A stretch of DNA of 64,000 bases, from contig NZ_PPCN01000013.1 in NCBI RefSeq assembly GCF_002906165.1, positions 114,828-178,827 on the forward strand. The letters are read 5' to 3'. Each line of letters opens with the position of its first letter. Position 1 is the first letter of the stretch. The position numbers and the translations under genes were made by a program. The notes under the pieces were generated by a model. It saw nothing but the letters and a program-made list of their open reading frames with translations, searched no databases and was not told the origin of the DNA. Below are positions 15,971-25,587 of this stretch, piece after piece. Source of the stretch: Roseibium marinum. Lineage in GTDB: Bacteria > Pseudomonadota > Alphaproteobacteria > Rhizobiales > Stappiaceae.

Positions 15971-17230
15971 CTATTTGTTGATGCGCTCGCGGGCACGGTC
16001 CAGACGGGCCAGGATCTTGTCCAGGTTGTCCGGCTTGACCATGAATTCCTGCAGGCCTTCCATGGCGATCTTGGCCATTTCGGCCGGCGCGTCGCGGTCG
16101 AAGAACTGGGCGACGCCGCCCGGGGAGTTGGTGGACAGCATCTCGAAGCCCTGCTCGAGGAACTTGTCATTGTCGACCGACGACTTGGCGTTCACCGGCA
16201 GCTGGCCGAGATGCTTGCCGTCGTTGATCCAGGTCTGGACCTCCGGGGAGACCACGAATTTCAGGAATTCGCGGGCCGCTTCCTTGTTCTGCGCCTTGGA
16301 CGGAATGTGGAACGTATCCGTCGGGGCGTCTTCCGCCTTCTCGACGCCCGGCGTGATTTCGACAAACTGGTAGAAATCGATCTGGTCGTCGGTAAGACCC
16401 GCATCGCGCAGCGGCGCGACGGCGAAGTTGCCCATCAGGTAGGCGGCGGCATCGCCCTTGACCATGAACGGCAGGGCTTCCTGCCAGCTGTAGGTCTGGT
16501 GGTTGTCGATGAAGGCGCCCATGTCGATGAGTTCACGCCAGTTGGCGAAGGTCTTGCGGACTTCGTCGGACTGCCAGGAGGCCTTGCCGGTCAGCAGGTC
16601 CATGTGAAAGTCGAAGCCGTTGGTGCGCATGTTCAGGTAGTCGAACCAGCCGCCGGCGGTCCACAGGAACTTGGTGCCGATGGTGTAGCACTTCTTGCCG
16701 GCGTCGAGGATCTTCTGGCAGTTGGCCTTTTCCTCTTCCCAGGTGGCGGGTTCGCTCAGGCCCAGCTCGTCGAAGATATCCTTCCGGTAATAGACGCCCC
16801 ACTGATAGTAGGTGTAGGGCACGCCCCACTGCTTGCCGTCGATGGTCAGCGCGCCTTTGGTGGAGGCGAGATTTTCGGCGATTGCCGGTTCCGCCCACAG
16901 ATCTGAAACGTCCTCGAAGAGACCCGCTTCCACATAGGGACGCATGCGGTTGGCCGCGTACCAGTTGGCCACATCCGGCGCGTTTGCCGTCAGGAAGTTG
17001 CGGATCTGGGTCTTGTAGGCTTCCCGGTCGATCACCGTCGTTTCAATGGTGAGATCCGGGTTCTTTTCGCCAAATTGGGCGATCATCTCTTCCATGGTCG
17101 CGCGCGGCGCCGGATTGGATGTGTCCAGAAAGATCTTCAGATTGCCTGTCAGTCCGTCGGCGGATGCTCCGCCCAGTGTCGCGGCCAGAACGGCAATCGC
17201 CGCCGCGGAGGTCTTCAGTATGGAACGCAT
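15971..17230 (-). CDS. CUT1 sugar ABC transporter periplasmic binding protein
   Basis: Secreted binding protein of 419 aa (SBP_bac_1 type), with a signal peptide ending GGASA before DGLTG. The start has GGGAGGA upstream. Visible family landmarks are NPDLTIETTVIDREAYKTQ, NAPDVANWYAANRM (hinge), GVPYTYYQWGVYYRKDIFDE, and the DAPTDTFHIPSKAQNKEAA stretch before the C-terminal lobe. First gene of the minus-strand galactoside operon that runs to 6808. The divergent IclR gene and an imperfect palindrome at 17258-17272 lie upstream. It probably binds a galactoside, from context. Confidence 0.93.
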   Translation of the reverse strand: MRSILKTSAAAIAVLAATLGGASADGLTGNLKIFLDTSNPAPRATMEEMIAQFGEKNPDLTIETTVIDREAYKTQIRNFLTANAPDVANWYAANRMRPYVEAGLFEDVSDLWAEPAIAENLASTKGALTIDGKQWGVPYTYYQWGVYYRKDIFDELGLSEPATWEEEKANCQKILDAGKKCYTIGTKFLWTAGGWFDYLNMRTNGFDFHMDLLTGKASWQSDEVRKTFANWRELIDMGAFIDNHQTYSWQEALPFMVKGDAAAYLMGNFAVAPLRDAGLTDDQIDFYQFVEITPGVEKAEDAPTDTFHIPSKAQNKEAAREFLKFVVSPEVQTWINDGKHLGQLPVNAKSSVDNDKFLEQGFEMLSTNSPGGVAQFFDRDAPAEMAKIAMEGLQEFMVKPDNLDKILARLDRARERINK

Positions 17231-17257
17231 GATGTCCTCCCTAGTTGTTCCATTATT

Positions 17258-17272
17258 TGAAACTTAGTTTTG
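17258..17272. promoter_or_regulatory. Possible IclR operator in the divergent promoter
   Basis: Imperfect palindrome TGAAACT-T-AGTTTTG in the 118-bp AT-rich gap between the divergent binding-protein and IclR genes. Position and symmetry fit an IclR-type site; the assignment is tentative. Confidence 0.35.
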
Positions 17273-17348
17273 TATATTGATACTTTGCTGCGGGCGGGTT
17301 AGGTTGTCAACCGGTCCGGCGCAAAGAAACGGACGAATGGAGGAATGC

Positions 17349-18161
17349 GTGAACAAGCAGGCAAGTCCCGCGAGTGGAAGCCGAAGCGGAAGTGCAGGCG
17401 CGGACGGAACGGTCGGCAAGGCACTCGAGGTGCTGGACAAGGTCGCGTCCGTGGGCCGGCCTGTGCGGTTTTCCGAACTGCTGGCGGACAGTCCGCATCC
17501 CAAGGCAACGCTTTACCGCCTGCTTCAAACCCTGGTGAGCCAGGCCATGCTGGCCTATGACGACCGGCACCAGACCTATACGCTCGGCATGCGCCTGGTG
17601 CGGCTCGCGCATGTCGCCTGGCGGCAGAGTTCGATCGCGCCGATTGCCCGTCCTTTCCTGAATGCCCTGGCCGAACAGGCCGGTGAAACCGTTCACCTGG
17701 CGCAGCTGGACAGCGGGCAGGTGCTTTATGTCGACAAGCGCAATGCCGCCAGCCCCATCGACATGTTTTCGCAGGCCGGCAAGGTCGGTCCGGCCTATTG
17801 CACCGGCGTCGGCAAGGCGCTGATGGCCTTCATCGATCCGGCCGAGCTGGATCATGTCATCCGCAAGCAGTCCTTCTACCGTTACACCCCCGCGACGCTG
17901 GGCAACGAGGCCGAGCTGCGGGCGGAGCTTGCGGAAATCCGGCGGGCGGGTGTGGCCTTCGACCGGGAGGAGCACGAACCCGGCATCGTCTGCATCGCCG
18001 CGCCTATCCTTTCCGCCGGCGGGCGGCCGGTTGGGGCGCTGTCCATCACAACGACCACAGGGCGGAAAACTCTGGAGGAGCTGACGGCGATGCGCCCGGC
18101 GCTTCTGGAAACCGCGTCCAGCATCGCGAAGGCTGTCGAGGACTGGCAGTTCCCCGCCTGA
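17349..18161 (+). CDS. IclR-family transcriptional regulator of the galactoside operon
   Basis: Regulator of 270 aa from a GTG start chosen because GGAGG lies five bases before it; an ATG at 17337 would add four residues. The N-terminal winged HTH covers about 28-85 (KALEVLDKVASVGRPVRFSE, HPKATLYRLLQTL). The C-terminal IclR effector domain covers about 105-265 and includes YCTGVGKALMAF, FDREEHEPGIVCIAAPI and GALSITTTTGR. Divergent from the transporter operon and only 25 bp before the ATPase gene, with which it is probably co-transcribed. It likely senses a galactose-pathway intermediate. Confidence 0.9.
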   Translation: MNKQASPASGSRSGSAGADGTVGKALEVLDKVASVGRPVRFSELLADSPHPKATLYRLLQTLVSQAMLAYDDRHQTYTLGMRLVRLAHVAWRQSSIAPIARPFLNALAEQAGETVHLAQLDSGQVLYVDKRNAASPIDMFSQAGKVGPAYCTGVGKALMAFIDPAELDHVIRKQSFYRYTPATLGNEAELRAELAEIRRAGVAFDREEHEPGIVCIAAPILSAGGRPVGALSITTTTGRKTLEELTAMRPALLETASSIAKAVEDWQFPA

Positions 18162-18186
18162 ACATTTCCCAGGGAGATAGACATTC

Positions 18187-19248
<1,062 letters not shown>

Positions 19249-19289
19249 GGGGGATGCTGCACTGGTCTGAAAGTACCCCCGTGTCCCTC

Positions 19290-19690
19290 ATTCCGGACAA
19301 GTGAGGCGCAGCCGAGCGCTGATCCGGAATCCAGACATATTTCGCGCTGAAGGCGCGGCCTTTTCTACAGAATGAGTTCGCTTCGCTCACGCTGATGCGC
19401 TGGATCCCGGATCGGCGTGCAGCGTTCGCTGCACTTGTCCGGGACGGCGCTGTGGAGGGGCAGGCGGTGGAATGGGTTGCGGACGCGCCACTCCCGAGGC
19501 GGTCATCCCCGGCTTGACCGGGGATCCATTCCACCTTGCCGCTTGCCGTTGAGCCGAATGGGGCGCCGCCGTTTCGGCAATGCCATGCCTCTTGCCGGTC
19601 TCTCTGGAAATGATTGGATCCCCGGTCGCGCTGCGCTTGCCGGGGATGACCGCCGAGGGGAGAAGCGCTGCCTTCGGGGATGCTCAAGGA
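19290..19690. repeat. Cluster of REP-like palindromes
   Basis: The 690-bp space from 19249 to 19938 has no credible gene. Around 19290-19440 there is a TCATTCCGGACAAG ... CACTTGTCCGGGA pair. At about 19503-19530 there is a CATCCCCGGCTTGACC/GGGGATCC unit, and at about 19615-19650 its inverted partner (GGATCCCCGG ... CCGGGGATGA). These are the same classes as in the other gaps and probably also end transcription of the ATPase gene. Confidence 0.6.
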
Positions 19691-19813
19691 GGGCGTTGAT
19701 GGTAGTATCGGCGTAGACGGGCCATCCGGCGATGCCCGGGAGTCGGTCGCCGGCGCTTGTCCGCAGCGGCCGGTAAGTTCCGAAAACCCGGCGTGGCGGT
19801 ATTCTTTCCTCTC

Positions 19814-19845
19814 TTGACATGAATACTGATTCAGGTTTCATATAT
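19814..19845 (+). promoter_or_regulatory. Promoter with TetR-type operator before the HAAT operon
   Basis: A TTGACA -35 (19814-19819) is followed about 18 bases later by TCATAT as a weak -10. The spacer is filled by ACATGAA-TACTGA-TTCAGGT (19817-19836). This is nearly the same as the perfect inverted repeat ACATGAA-N6-TTCATGT just upstream of the TetR gene (34419-34438). The wider 25-base stretches match at 23 positions. It probably makes this operon part of the TetR regulon. Confidence 0.6.
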
Positions 19846-19938
19846 AGCCCGGCGCCAGGCAATGTGGCGGCTCTTGTCAGGCTGTGGGAGTAGCCTGATA
19901 CTGTGGGCCGGGTCTCGCGCCCATCGGGAGGAAAAATC

Positions 19939-21135
19939 ATGATGAAATGCGTTATACGCCGGGCAGTGCCGTTGATGGCTGCCGTTGGCCTGACGGCCGC
20001 AGGCGCTGCGGGTGCCCTGGCTGAAGATATCAAGATCGCCCATGTTTACGGCCAGACCGGCGCGCTGGAGGCCTACGCCAAGCAGTCGCATACCGGGCTG
20101 ATGATGGGGCTGGAATATGCAACCGACGGGACGATGGAAGTGGACGGCCGCAGGATCGTGGTCATCGAGAAGGACACGCAGCTGAAGCCGGATATCGGCA
20201 AGGCCGTGCTGGCCGAAGCCTATGGCGACGATGAGGTCGATATCGCCGTCGGGCCGGTGTCCTCCGGCGTGGCGCTGGCCATGCTGCCGGTGGCCGAGGA
20301 ATACGAGAAGCTGCTGATCGTGGAACCGGCGGTGGCCGACTCGATCACCGGCGAAAACTGGAACCGCTATGTCTTCCGGACCTCGCGCAATTCTTCCCAG
20401 GACGCCATCTCCAATGCGGTGGCGCTCGGTCAGGAAGGCGTGTCGATCGCGACCCTGGCGCAGGACTATGCCTTCGGCCGGGACGGCGTCGCCGCCTTCA
20501 AGGAAGCGCTGGAAGGCACCGGCGCCAAGCTGGTGTTCGAGGAATACGCGCCGACGGACACCAAGGATTTCACCGCCAACGCACAGCGTATCTTCGATGC
20601 CCTGAAGGATGAGCCGGGCCGCAAGTTCCTGTTCGTGATCTGGGCCGGCGGCGGCAATCCGATCAGCAAGATCAAGGCGATGGAGCCGGAGCGTTTCGGA
20701 GTGGAGATCGCCACCGGCGGCAACATCCTGGCGGCCATGAAGGCCTACAAGGAGCTGCCGGGCATGGAAGGGGCGACGTATTACTATTACGAGATCCCGA
20801 AAAACCCGGTGAACGATTGGCTGGTGTCCGAGCATCAGAAACGGTTCGACGCGCCGCCCGATTTCTTCACCGCTGGCGGCATGGCCGCGGGCATCGCCAT
20901 CGTGGAGGCGATCCGCAAGGCCGGTTCGACGGACACCGAGGAGCTGATCGCGGCGATGGAGGGCATGGAATTCGAAACGCCGAAGGGCAAGATGGTGTTC
21001 CGGCCTGAGGACCATCAGGCGCTGCAGTCCATGTATCACTTCAAGATCCGCGTCGATCCGAAGGTCGAATGGGGCATTCCGGAACTGGTGCGCGAACTGA
21101 AGATCGAGGACATGGATATTCCGGTCCGCAACTAG
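19939..21135 (+). CDS. HAAT-family ABC transporter substrate-binding protein
   Basis: Secreted binding protein of the Leu/Ile/Val-binding fold (Peripla_BP_6), 398 aa. GGGAGG lies seven bases before the ATG. A signal peptide ends GALA before EDIKIAHVYGQTG. The NAVALGQEGVSIATLAQDYAFGRDG segment, split here across two motifs, and the FETPKGKMVFRPEDHQALQ segment near the C-terminus are typical. It heads an operon with two ATPases, two permeases and a hydrolase. Shared operator with the TetR/acyl-CoA locus at 34.4 kb suggests an aromatic, alicyclic or fatty carboxylate rather than an amino acid as substrate; that is inference. Confidence 0.9.
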   Translation: MMKCVIRRAVPLMAAVGLTAAGAAGALAEDIKIAHVYGQTGALEAYAKQSHTGLMMGLEYATDGTMEVDGRRIVVIEKDTQLKPDIGKAVLAEAYGDDEVDIAVGPVSSGVALAMLPVAEEYEKLLIVEPAVADSITGENWNRYVFRTSRNSSQDAISNAVALGQEGVSIATLAQDYAFGRDGVAAFKEALEGTGAKLVFEEYAPTDTKDFTANAQRIFDALKDEPGRKFLFVIWAGGGNPISKIKAMEPERFGVEIATGGNILAAMKAYKELPGMEGATYYYYEIPKNPVNDWLVSEHQKRFDAPPDFFTAGGMAAGIAIVEAIRKAGSTDTEELIAAMEGMEFETPKGKMVFRPEDHQALQSMYHFKIRVDPKVEWGIPELVRELKIEDMDIPVRN

Positions 21136-21179
21136 GGGCTCGGCGGGTGCGGCTGGCAAGAGGCTTGCGGGACGCCTGT

Positions 21180-21310
21180 CAACCTGCTCCGTCATTGCAG
21201 GACCTGATCCTGCAATCCATGCCGATACCTTGTATATCAACGGGCGTGAGTTCGTGGCGCTGTATCGGCATGGATGCCATGGTCAAGCCATGGCATGACC
21301 AAGGTGAGGG
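21180..21310. repeat. REP-like palindromes after the binding-protein gene
   Basis: A TCATTGCAGGACCTGATCC unit (from about 21191) is followed by a CATGGTCAAGCCATGGCATGA unit, read in two parts, at about 21275-21300. Related to elements at 4513-4625. They interrupt the HAAT operon between the binding-protein gene and the first ATPase. Confidence 0.5.
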
Positions 21311-21478
21311 TGGGGTGACCACAGGCAGATCCGACCACTCGCTTGCAGTGCAGCTGCATTCCAGGGCGGGATCGGCTCATACAGAGCGGCTTCAATCCGC
21401 CTGCTCTTTGGAAATGAGTAGGCCCGGGGTCTCGCTCCGCTCGCCCGGGGTGACAACAGTATGTGCGGCGACATCCCG

Positions 21479-21926
21479 GGCAAATGCGATAGCCCTGTCC
21501 GCTCATTGTGGGGAGACCTGGTGCCTGACGTGAGGTTTGGAAGGCTCCGTACCTTGCGACTTGTTCCCTTCTCCCCCCTTGAGGGAGAGATGTCCGTGAA
21601 ACGGACAGAGGGGGGAAGCGGTGCGGCGTATTCGGGGGAGCTGAGTTGTGCGGAGAGGCTGGTACCCCCCTCTGTCAGCGGCGCTGACATCTCTCCCTCA
21701 AGAGGGGAGACTTGGTGCCACTGGCGAGGGGGATGACGCCTGAGAGTCTGGAGCCCCCTTTGAACGCATCCCATAGCGCATGCGAGAACCCTTGCAAGGA
21801 CGGAGGCATTGTGATTGTCGCAAATGCGTTAGACACACTTGACGACATGCCGTTTGTTGCGTCTGCACTGAAACACCTGTCGACGGGCGACAGCTTTGCC
21901 GGTCAAATGCGATAGCGCTGTTTCCT
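21479..21926 (+). repeat. Two copies of a CAAATGCGATAGC-type repeat
   Basis: CAAATGCGATAGCCCTGTCC (from about 21480) and CAAATGCGATAGCGCTGTTT (from about 21905) are near-identical 20-mers 424 bp apart, in the same orientation, in the long gap before the ATPase gene. The second copy lies shortly upstream of the ATPase ribosome-binding site. Nature unknown; they may be ends of a larger dispersed repeat. Confidence 0.45.
21578..21702. repeat. Inverted pair of 38-bp repeat arms
   Basis: CTTGAGGGAGAGATGTC (21578-21594) is exactly repeated in inverse at 21686-21702, and GACAGAGGGGGG (21604-21615) in inverse at 21665-21676. Each copy is itself a palindromic REP-like unit, so this is a BIME-like head-to-head pair. 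The 835-bp gap 21136-21970 shows no gene. Confidence 0.7.
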
Positions 21927-21970
21927 CGAGCGCCGCGCCTTTCGTCCCTCTTGAACCTGGAAAGCCTATC

Positions 21971-22768
21971 GTGGCCAAGGAACATCCCATTCTGGAAACG
22001 CAGGACCTCACGATCCGCTTCGGCGGGCATGTGGCGGTCGATGGTGTGTCCGCGTCTTTCGAGCGGGGCAGCCTGACGGCCATCGTCGGGCCGAACGGCG
22101 CCGGGAAGACCACCTATTTCAACCTGATCTCCGGCCAGTTGACGGCCACCTCCGGAACGGTGCTGCTGAACGGCGAGGCGATCACGCGGATGTCCGTTCC
22201 CGAACGAACGGACAAGGGCATCGGCCGCGCCTTCCAGCTCACCAACCTGTTTCCGACATTGAGCGTGCGCGAGAATGTCCGCCTCGTGGCCCAGGCCAAG
22301 GCGCGCAAGGGGTTCGATCTGTTTTCAGTCGCCGAAAGTCATGTTGAGCTGCTGGAGCGGGCCGATCATGTGCTGGCGGAAGTGCGGCTGATCGACAAGG
22401 CGGAGCAGACCGTCGCCGCGCTGCCCCATGGCGACCAGCGCAAGCTGGAAGTGGCCCTGCTGATCGCCCTCGGCTCGCAGGTGCTGATGTTCGACGAGCC
22501 GACGGCGGGCATGAGCGTCGACGAGGTGCCGGTCATTCTCGATCTCATCCGCAAGCTGAAGAGCGATATGGACCGGACGATCCTGCTGGTCGAACACAAG
22601 ATGGACGTGATCCGCTCGCTGGCCGACCGGATCATCGTCCTGCACAACGGCGCGCTGGTCGCCGATGGCGAACCCGCCGAGGTGATCGCGCTTCCCGTTG
22701 TGCAGGAAGCCTATCTCGGCAAGGCACCAAAATCGTCAGAAACACCAGAAGCTCCGGAGGCGGCATGA
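21971..22768 (+). CDS. HAAT-family ABC transporter ATP-binding protein (LivG-like)
   Basis: ATPase of 265 aa from a GTG start (GGAAAG six bases upstream); an ATG at 21896 would add 25 residues lying within repeat sequence. Walker A is GPNGAGKTT, followed by GRAFQLTNLFPTLSV. The signature is degenerate: LPHGDQRKLE instead of LSxGxQ. Walker B is VLMFDEPTAGMS, then VEHKMD as the switch. These features match LivG-type subunits. It overlaps the LivF-like gene by four bases. The long repeat-filled gap before it makes co-transcription with the binding-protein gene uncertain. Confidence 0.92.
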   Translation: MAKEHPILETQDLTIRFGGHVAVDGVSASFERGSLTAIVGPNGAGKTTYFNLISGQLTATSGTVLLNGEAITRMSVPERTDKGIGRAFQLTNLFPTLSVRENVRLVAQAKARKGFDLFSVAESHVELLERADHVLAEVRLIDKAEQTVAALPHGDQRKLEVALLIALGSQVLMFDEPTAGMSVDEVPVILDLIRKLKSDMDRTILLVEHKMDVIRSLADRIIVLHNGALVADGEPAEVIALPVVQEAYLGKAPKSSETPEAPEAA

Positions 22769-23493
22769 TGGCGGATGCACTTCTTTCCCTGTCGGGCGTT
22801 CACACCCATATCGGCCCCTACCACATCCTGCAGGGGGTCGATCTGAAGGTTCCCGAAGGCGGCGTGACGGTGCTTCTGGGCCGTAACGGCGCCGGCAAGA
22901 CCACCACCTTGCGCACCATCATGGGACTGTGGACCGCCAGCAAGGGCGATATCCGTTTCGACGATCACGTCATCACGCGGCTTGCCACCCCGGAGATCTC
23001 CCGGCGCGGCATCGCCCTGGTACCGGAAGACATGGGCATCTTCACGGATCTGACCGTAGCGGAAAACATGATCCTTGCGGCGGCCTCCGGGCCGATGGAT
23101 GCCAAACGTCTCAGCTGGATCAAGGAGCTGTTCCCGCCCATCGGCACCTTCTGGAATTCCTCCGCCGGAACGCTTTCAGGCGGGCAGAAGCAGATGCTGT
23201 CGGTGGCGCGGGCGATCATCGAGCCGCGCCGGCTGATCCTGATCGACGAGCCGACCAAGGGTCTTGCCCCGGCGATCATCAAGGCGATGACCGATGCGCT
23301 GCGGGAGCTGAAGGAAACCGACACCACCATCCTGCTGGTGGAACAGAATTTCGCCATGGCGTCCAGCATCGGCGATACGGTCGCTGTGATGGATGACGGG
23401 CGCATCATCCATTCGGGCTCCATGAAGGAGCTGGCCGGAAACGCCGCCCTGCAGGAAAAACTGATGGGGCTGAGCCTGGAGGCACATCAATGA
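22765..23493 (+). CDS. HAAT-family ABC transporter ATP-binding protein (LivF-like)
   Basis: ATPase of 242 aa; its ATG overlaps the LivG-like stop. Walker A is GRNGAGKTT, the signature is LSGGQKQM, Walker B is RLILIDEPTKGL, and the switch is in LLVEQNF. The LVPEDMGIFTDLTV segment is typical of LivF. It forms the heterodimeric motor with the preceding ATPase. Confidence 0.93.
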   Translation: MMADALLSLSGVHTHIGPYHILQGVDLKVPEGGVTVLLGRNGAGKTTTLRTIMGLWTASKGDIRFDDHVITRLATPEISRRGIALVPEDMGIFTDLTVAENMILAAASGPMDAKRLSWIKELFPPIGTFWNSSAGTLSGGQKQMLSVARAIIEPRRLILIDEPTKGLAPAIIKAMTDALRELKETDTTILLVEQNFAMASSIGDTVAVMDDGRIIHSGSMKELAGNAALQEKLMGLSLEAHQ

Positions 23494-24518
23494 GTGAAGC
23501 GGCCATAAAACCCCGGATCGAGAAGATCCCCCTGAAGGAACAGATCTTCCAGAAGCTGCCGGTGTTTCTCGTGCCGATGCTGGCACTGGCCGGACTGATT
23601 GCCATCGGCAATCCGTCGAGCTGGCTGACGCTGACAGTCGCGGGACTGGCGATGGGAATGATGATCTTCATCATGGCCTCGGGTCTGACCGTCGTCTTCG
23701 GCCTGATGGACGTGATCAATTTCGGCCACGGGGCCTTTGTCGCCGTCGGTGCCTTTGTCGGCTTCACGGTGCTGGCCTGGCTGGCGGGCTGGACCGCGTC
23801 GCCGAGCGTGATGCTGAACCTTGCCGCCGTCTTGATCGCCATTCTGGCGGCCATGCTGATCACCGGCCTGCTCGGGCTGGCCTTCGAGCGCGTTATCGTC
23901 ATGCCGGTCTATGGGGAACATCTGAAGCAGATCCTGGTGACCATGGGCGGGCTGATCGTCGCCCAGCAGATGATCTACGTTGTCTGGGGGCCGGACGAGC
24001 TGCATATTTCGCGCCCGCAAGCCCTGCAGGGGTCCTTCGTGATCGGCGAGGCGGCAATCGAGAAATACCGGCTGGTGGCGGTCGCTATCGGCCTGGTGCT
24101 GTTTGTGGCCATGCGCCATATTCTCAAGAAAACCAAAATCGGCCTTCTGGTGCGGGCCGGCGTGGAAAACGGCGAGATGGTCGAGGCGCTGGGTTACCGC
24201 ATCCGCCGCCTGTTCCTGATCGTGTTCATGACCGGCTCTGCGCTTGCCGGTCTCGGCGGTGTCATGTGGGGGCTCTACCAGGAGACGATCACCGCGCATA
24301 TGGGCTCGGAAATCATGGTGCTGGTGTTCATCGTGGTGATCATCGGCGGGCTCGGGTCCGTGGAAGGCTGTTTCATCGGAGCGATGCTGGTCGGGCTGCT
24401 GGCCAATTACACGGCCTTCCTGGCTCCGAAAGTTGCGCTGATCTCGACGATCGCGCTGATGGTGGTGATCCTGATGTGGCGGCCGCAGGGGCTTTATCCG
24501 GTGGTGAAGGCGAAGTGA
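23490..24518 (+). CDS. HAAT-family ABC transporter permease (LivH-like)
   Basis: Integral membrane permease of 342 aa with about eight helices; its ATG overlaps the LivF-like stop. The GLTVVFGLMDVINFGHGAFV motif (about 67-86) and the RAGVENGEMVEALGYRI coupling loop (about 222-238) are signatures of LivH. It has a longer polar N-terminus (about 28 residues) than E. coli LivH. Confidence 0.93.
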   Translation: MSEAAIKPRIEKIPLKEQIFQKLPVFLVPMLALAGLIAIGNPSSWLTLTVAGLAMGMMIFIMASGLTVVFGLMDVINFGHGAFVAVGAFVGFTVLAWLAGWTASPSVMLNLAAVLIAILAAMLITGLLGLAFERVIVMPVYGEHLKQILVTMGGLIVAQQMIYVVWGPDELHISRPQALQGSFVIGEAAIEKYRLVAVAIGLVLFVAMRHILKKTKIGLLVRAGVENGEMVEALGYRIRRLFLIVFMTGSALAGLGGVMWGLYQETITAHMGSEIMVLVFIVVIIGGLGSVEGCFIGAMLVGLLANYTAFLAPKVALISTIALMVVILMWRPQGLYPVVKAK

Positions 24519-24525
24519 GGGACCC

Positions 24526-25587
24526 ATGCTGACCAGGCTTCTTTCCGGCGACACGCCACGCAGCGGGCTTTTGACCGCACTGCTTTTGATCGTGCTGATC
24601 TCGCTGGCCTTCGCGCCGTTTCTGTTTCCGGGCACCAGGTCGCTGGAAACGGCGGCGCGGATCTGCATCTTCATCGTGCTGGTGGCGAGCTACGATCTGC
24701 TGCTCGGCTATGCGGGCATTGTCTCCTTCGCCCATACGATGTTTTTCGGCATCGGCGCCTATGGCACCGCGCTGGCGCTGGCCTCGACGGGACCGTCCTA
24801 CTGGTCGCTGATCTGGGGGACGGCGGCGGGGGCCGTTGTGGCGGCCGTCTTCGCGCTGGCCATCGGCCTGTTCTCGCTGCGCGTGAAGGCGATCTTTTTC
24901 GCCATGGTGACGCTGGCGGTGGCGAGCGCCTTCGCGGTATTCGTCTCGCAGATGTCCTGGCTGACCGGGGGCGAGGACGGGCTCAACTACAAGATACCGC
25001 GCGAGCTGACGCCCGCCTTCAAGCTGATCGACGAGAAGATCCTCGACGTGCGCATCAACGGCAAGCTGCTGGCCTATTATCTGGTGTTCTTCGTGTCCGC
25101 GATGCTGTTCCTGGTCATGCTGCGGATCGTCAATTCGCCCTTCGGGCGAACGCTGAAGGCGGTGCGCGACAATGCCTTCCGGGCGGAGGCCATCGGCTAC
25201 CGGGTGGTGTGGTACCGGACAACGGCGACCATATTGTCCGCCGTGATGGCGGCGCTGGCCGGTTCGCTGCTGGCCATCTGGCTGCGCTATACCGGCCCGG
25301 CGACGACCCTCTCCATGGAGATCATGATCGACATTCTGCTGATGGTCGTGATAGGGGGAATGGGAACGCTCTACGGGGCGGTTCTGGGGGCAACCCTGTT
25401 CATTCTGGCACAGACCTATCTGCAGACGCTGATGGGTGTGGCGGCGGATGCCACCAGCGCGGTTCCGCTGTTTTCGACGCTTGTCGCGCCGGAACGCTGG
25501 CTGCTCTGGCTGGGTGTGCTGTTTATCTTGTCGGTTTACTTCTTTCCCTCCGGCATTGTCGGACGGCTTCGGGCGGGACGCGCGTGA
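24526..25587 (+). CDS. HAAT-family ABC transporter permease (LivM-like)
   Basis: Membrane permease of 353 aa with nine to ten hydrophobic segments. The YDLLLGYAGIVSFAHTMFF and KAVRDNAFRAEAIGY motifs are the LivM channel and coupling signatures. It follows the LivH-like gene by seven bases, and its stop overlaps the GTG start of the hydrolase gene. Confidence 0.93.
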   Translation: MLTRLLSGDTPRSGLLTALLLIVLISLAFAPFLFPGTRSLETAARICIFIVLVASYDLLLGYAGIVSFAHTMFFGIGAYGTALALASTGPSYWSLIWGTAAGAVVAAVFALAIGLFSLRVKAIFFAMVTLAVASAFAVFVSQMSWLTGGEDGLNYKIPRELTPAFKLIDEKILDVRINGKLLAYYLVFFVSAMLFLVMLRIVNSPFGRTLKAVRDNAFRAEAIGYRVVWYRTTATILSAVMAALAGSLLAIWLRYTGPATTLSMEIMIDILLMVVIGGMGTLYGAVLGATLFILAQTYLQTLMGVAADATSAVPLFSTLVAPERWLLWLGVLFILSVYFFPSGIVGRLRAGRA

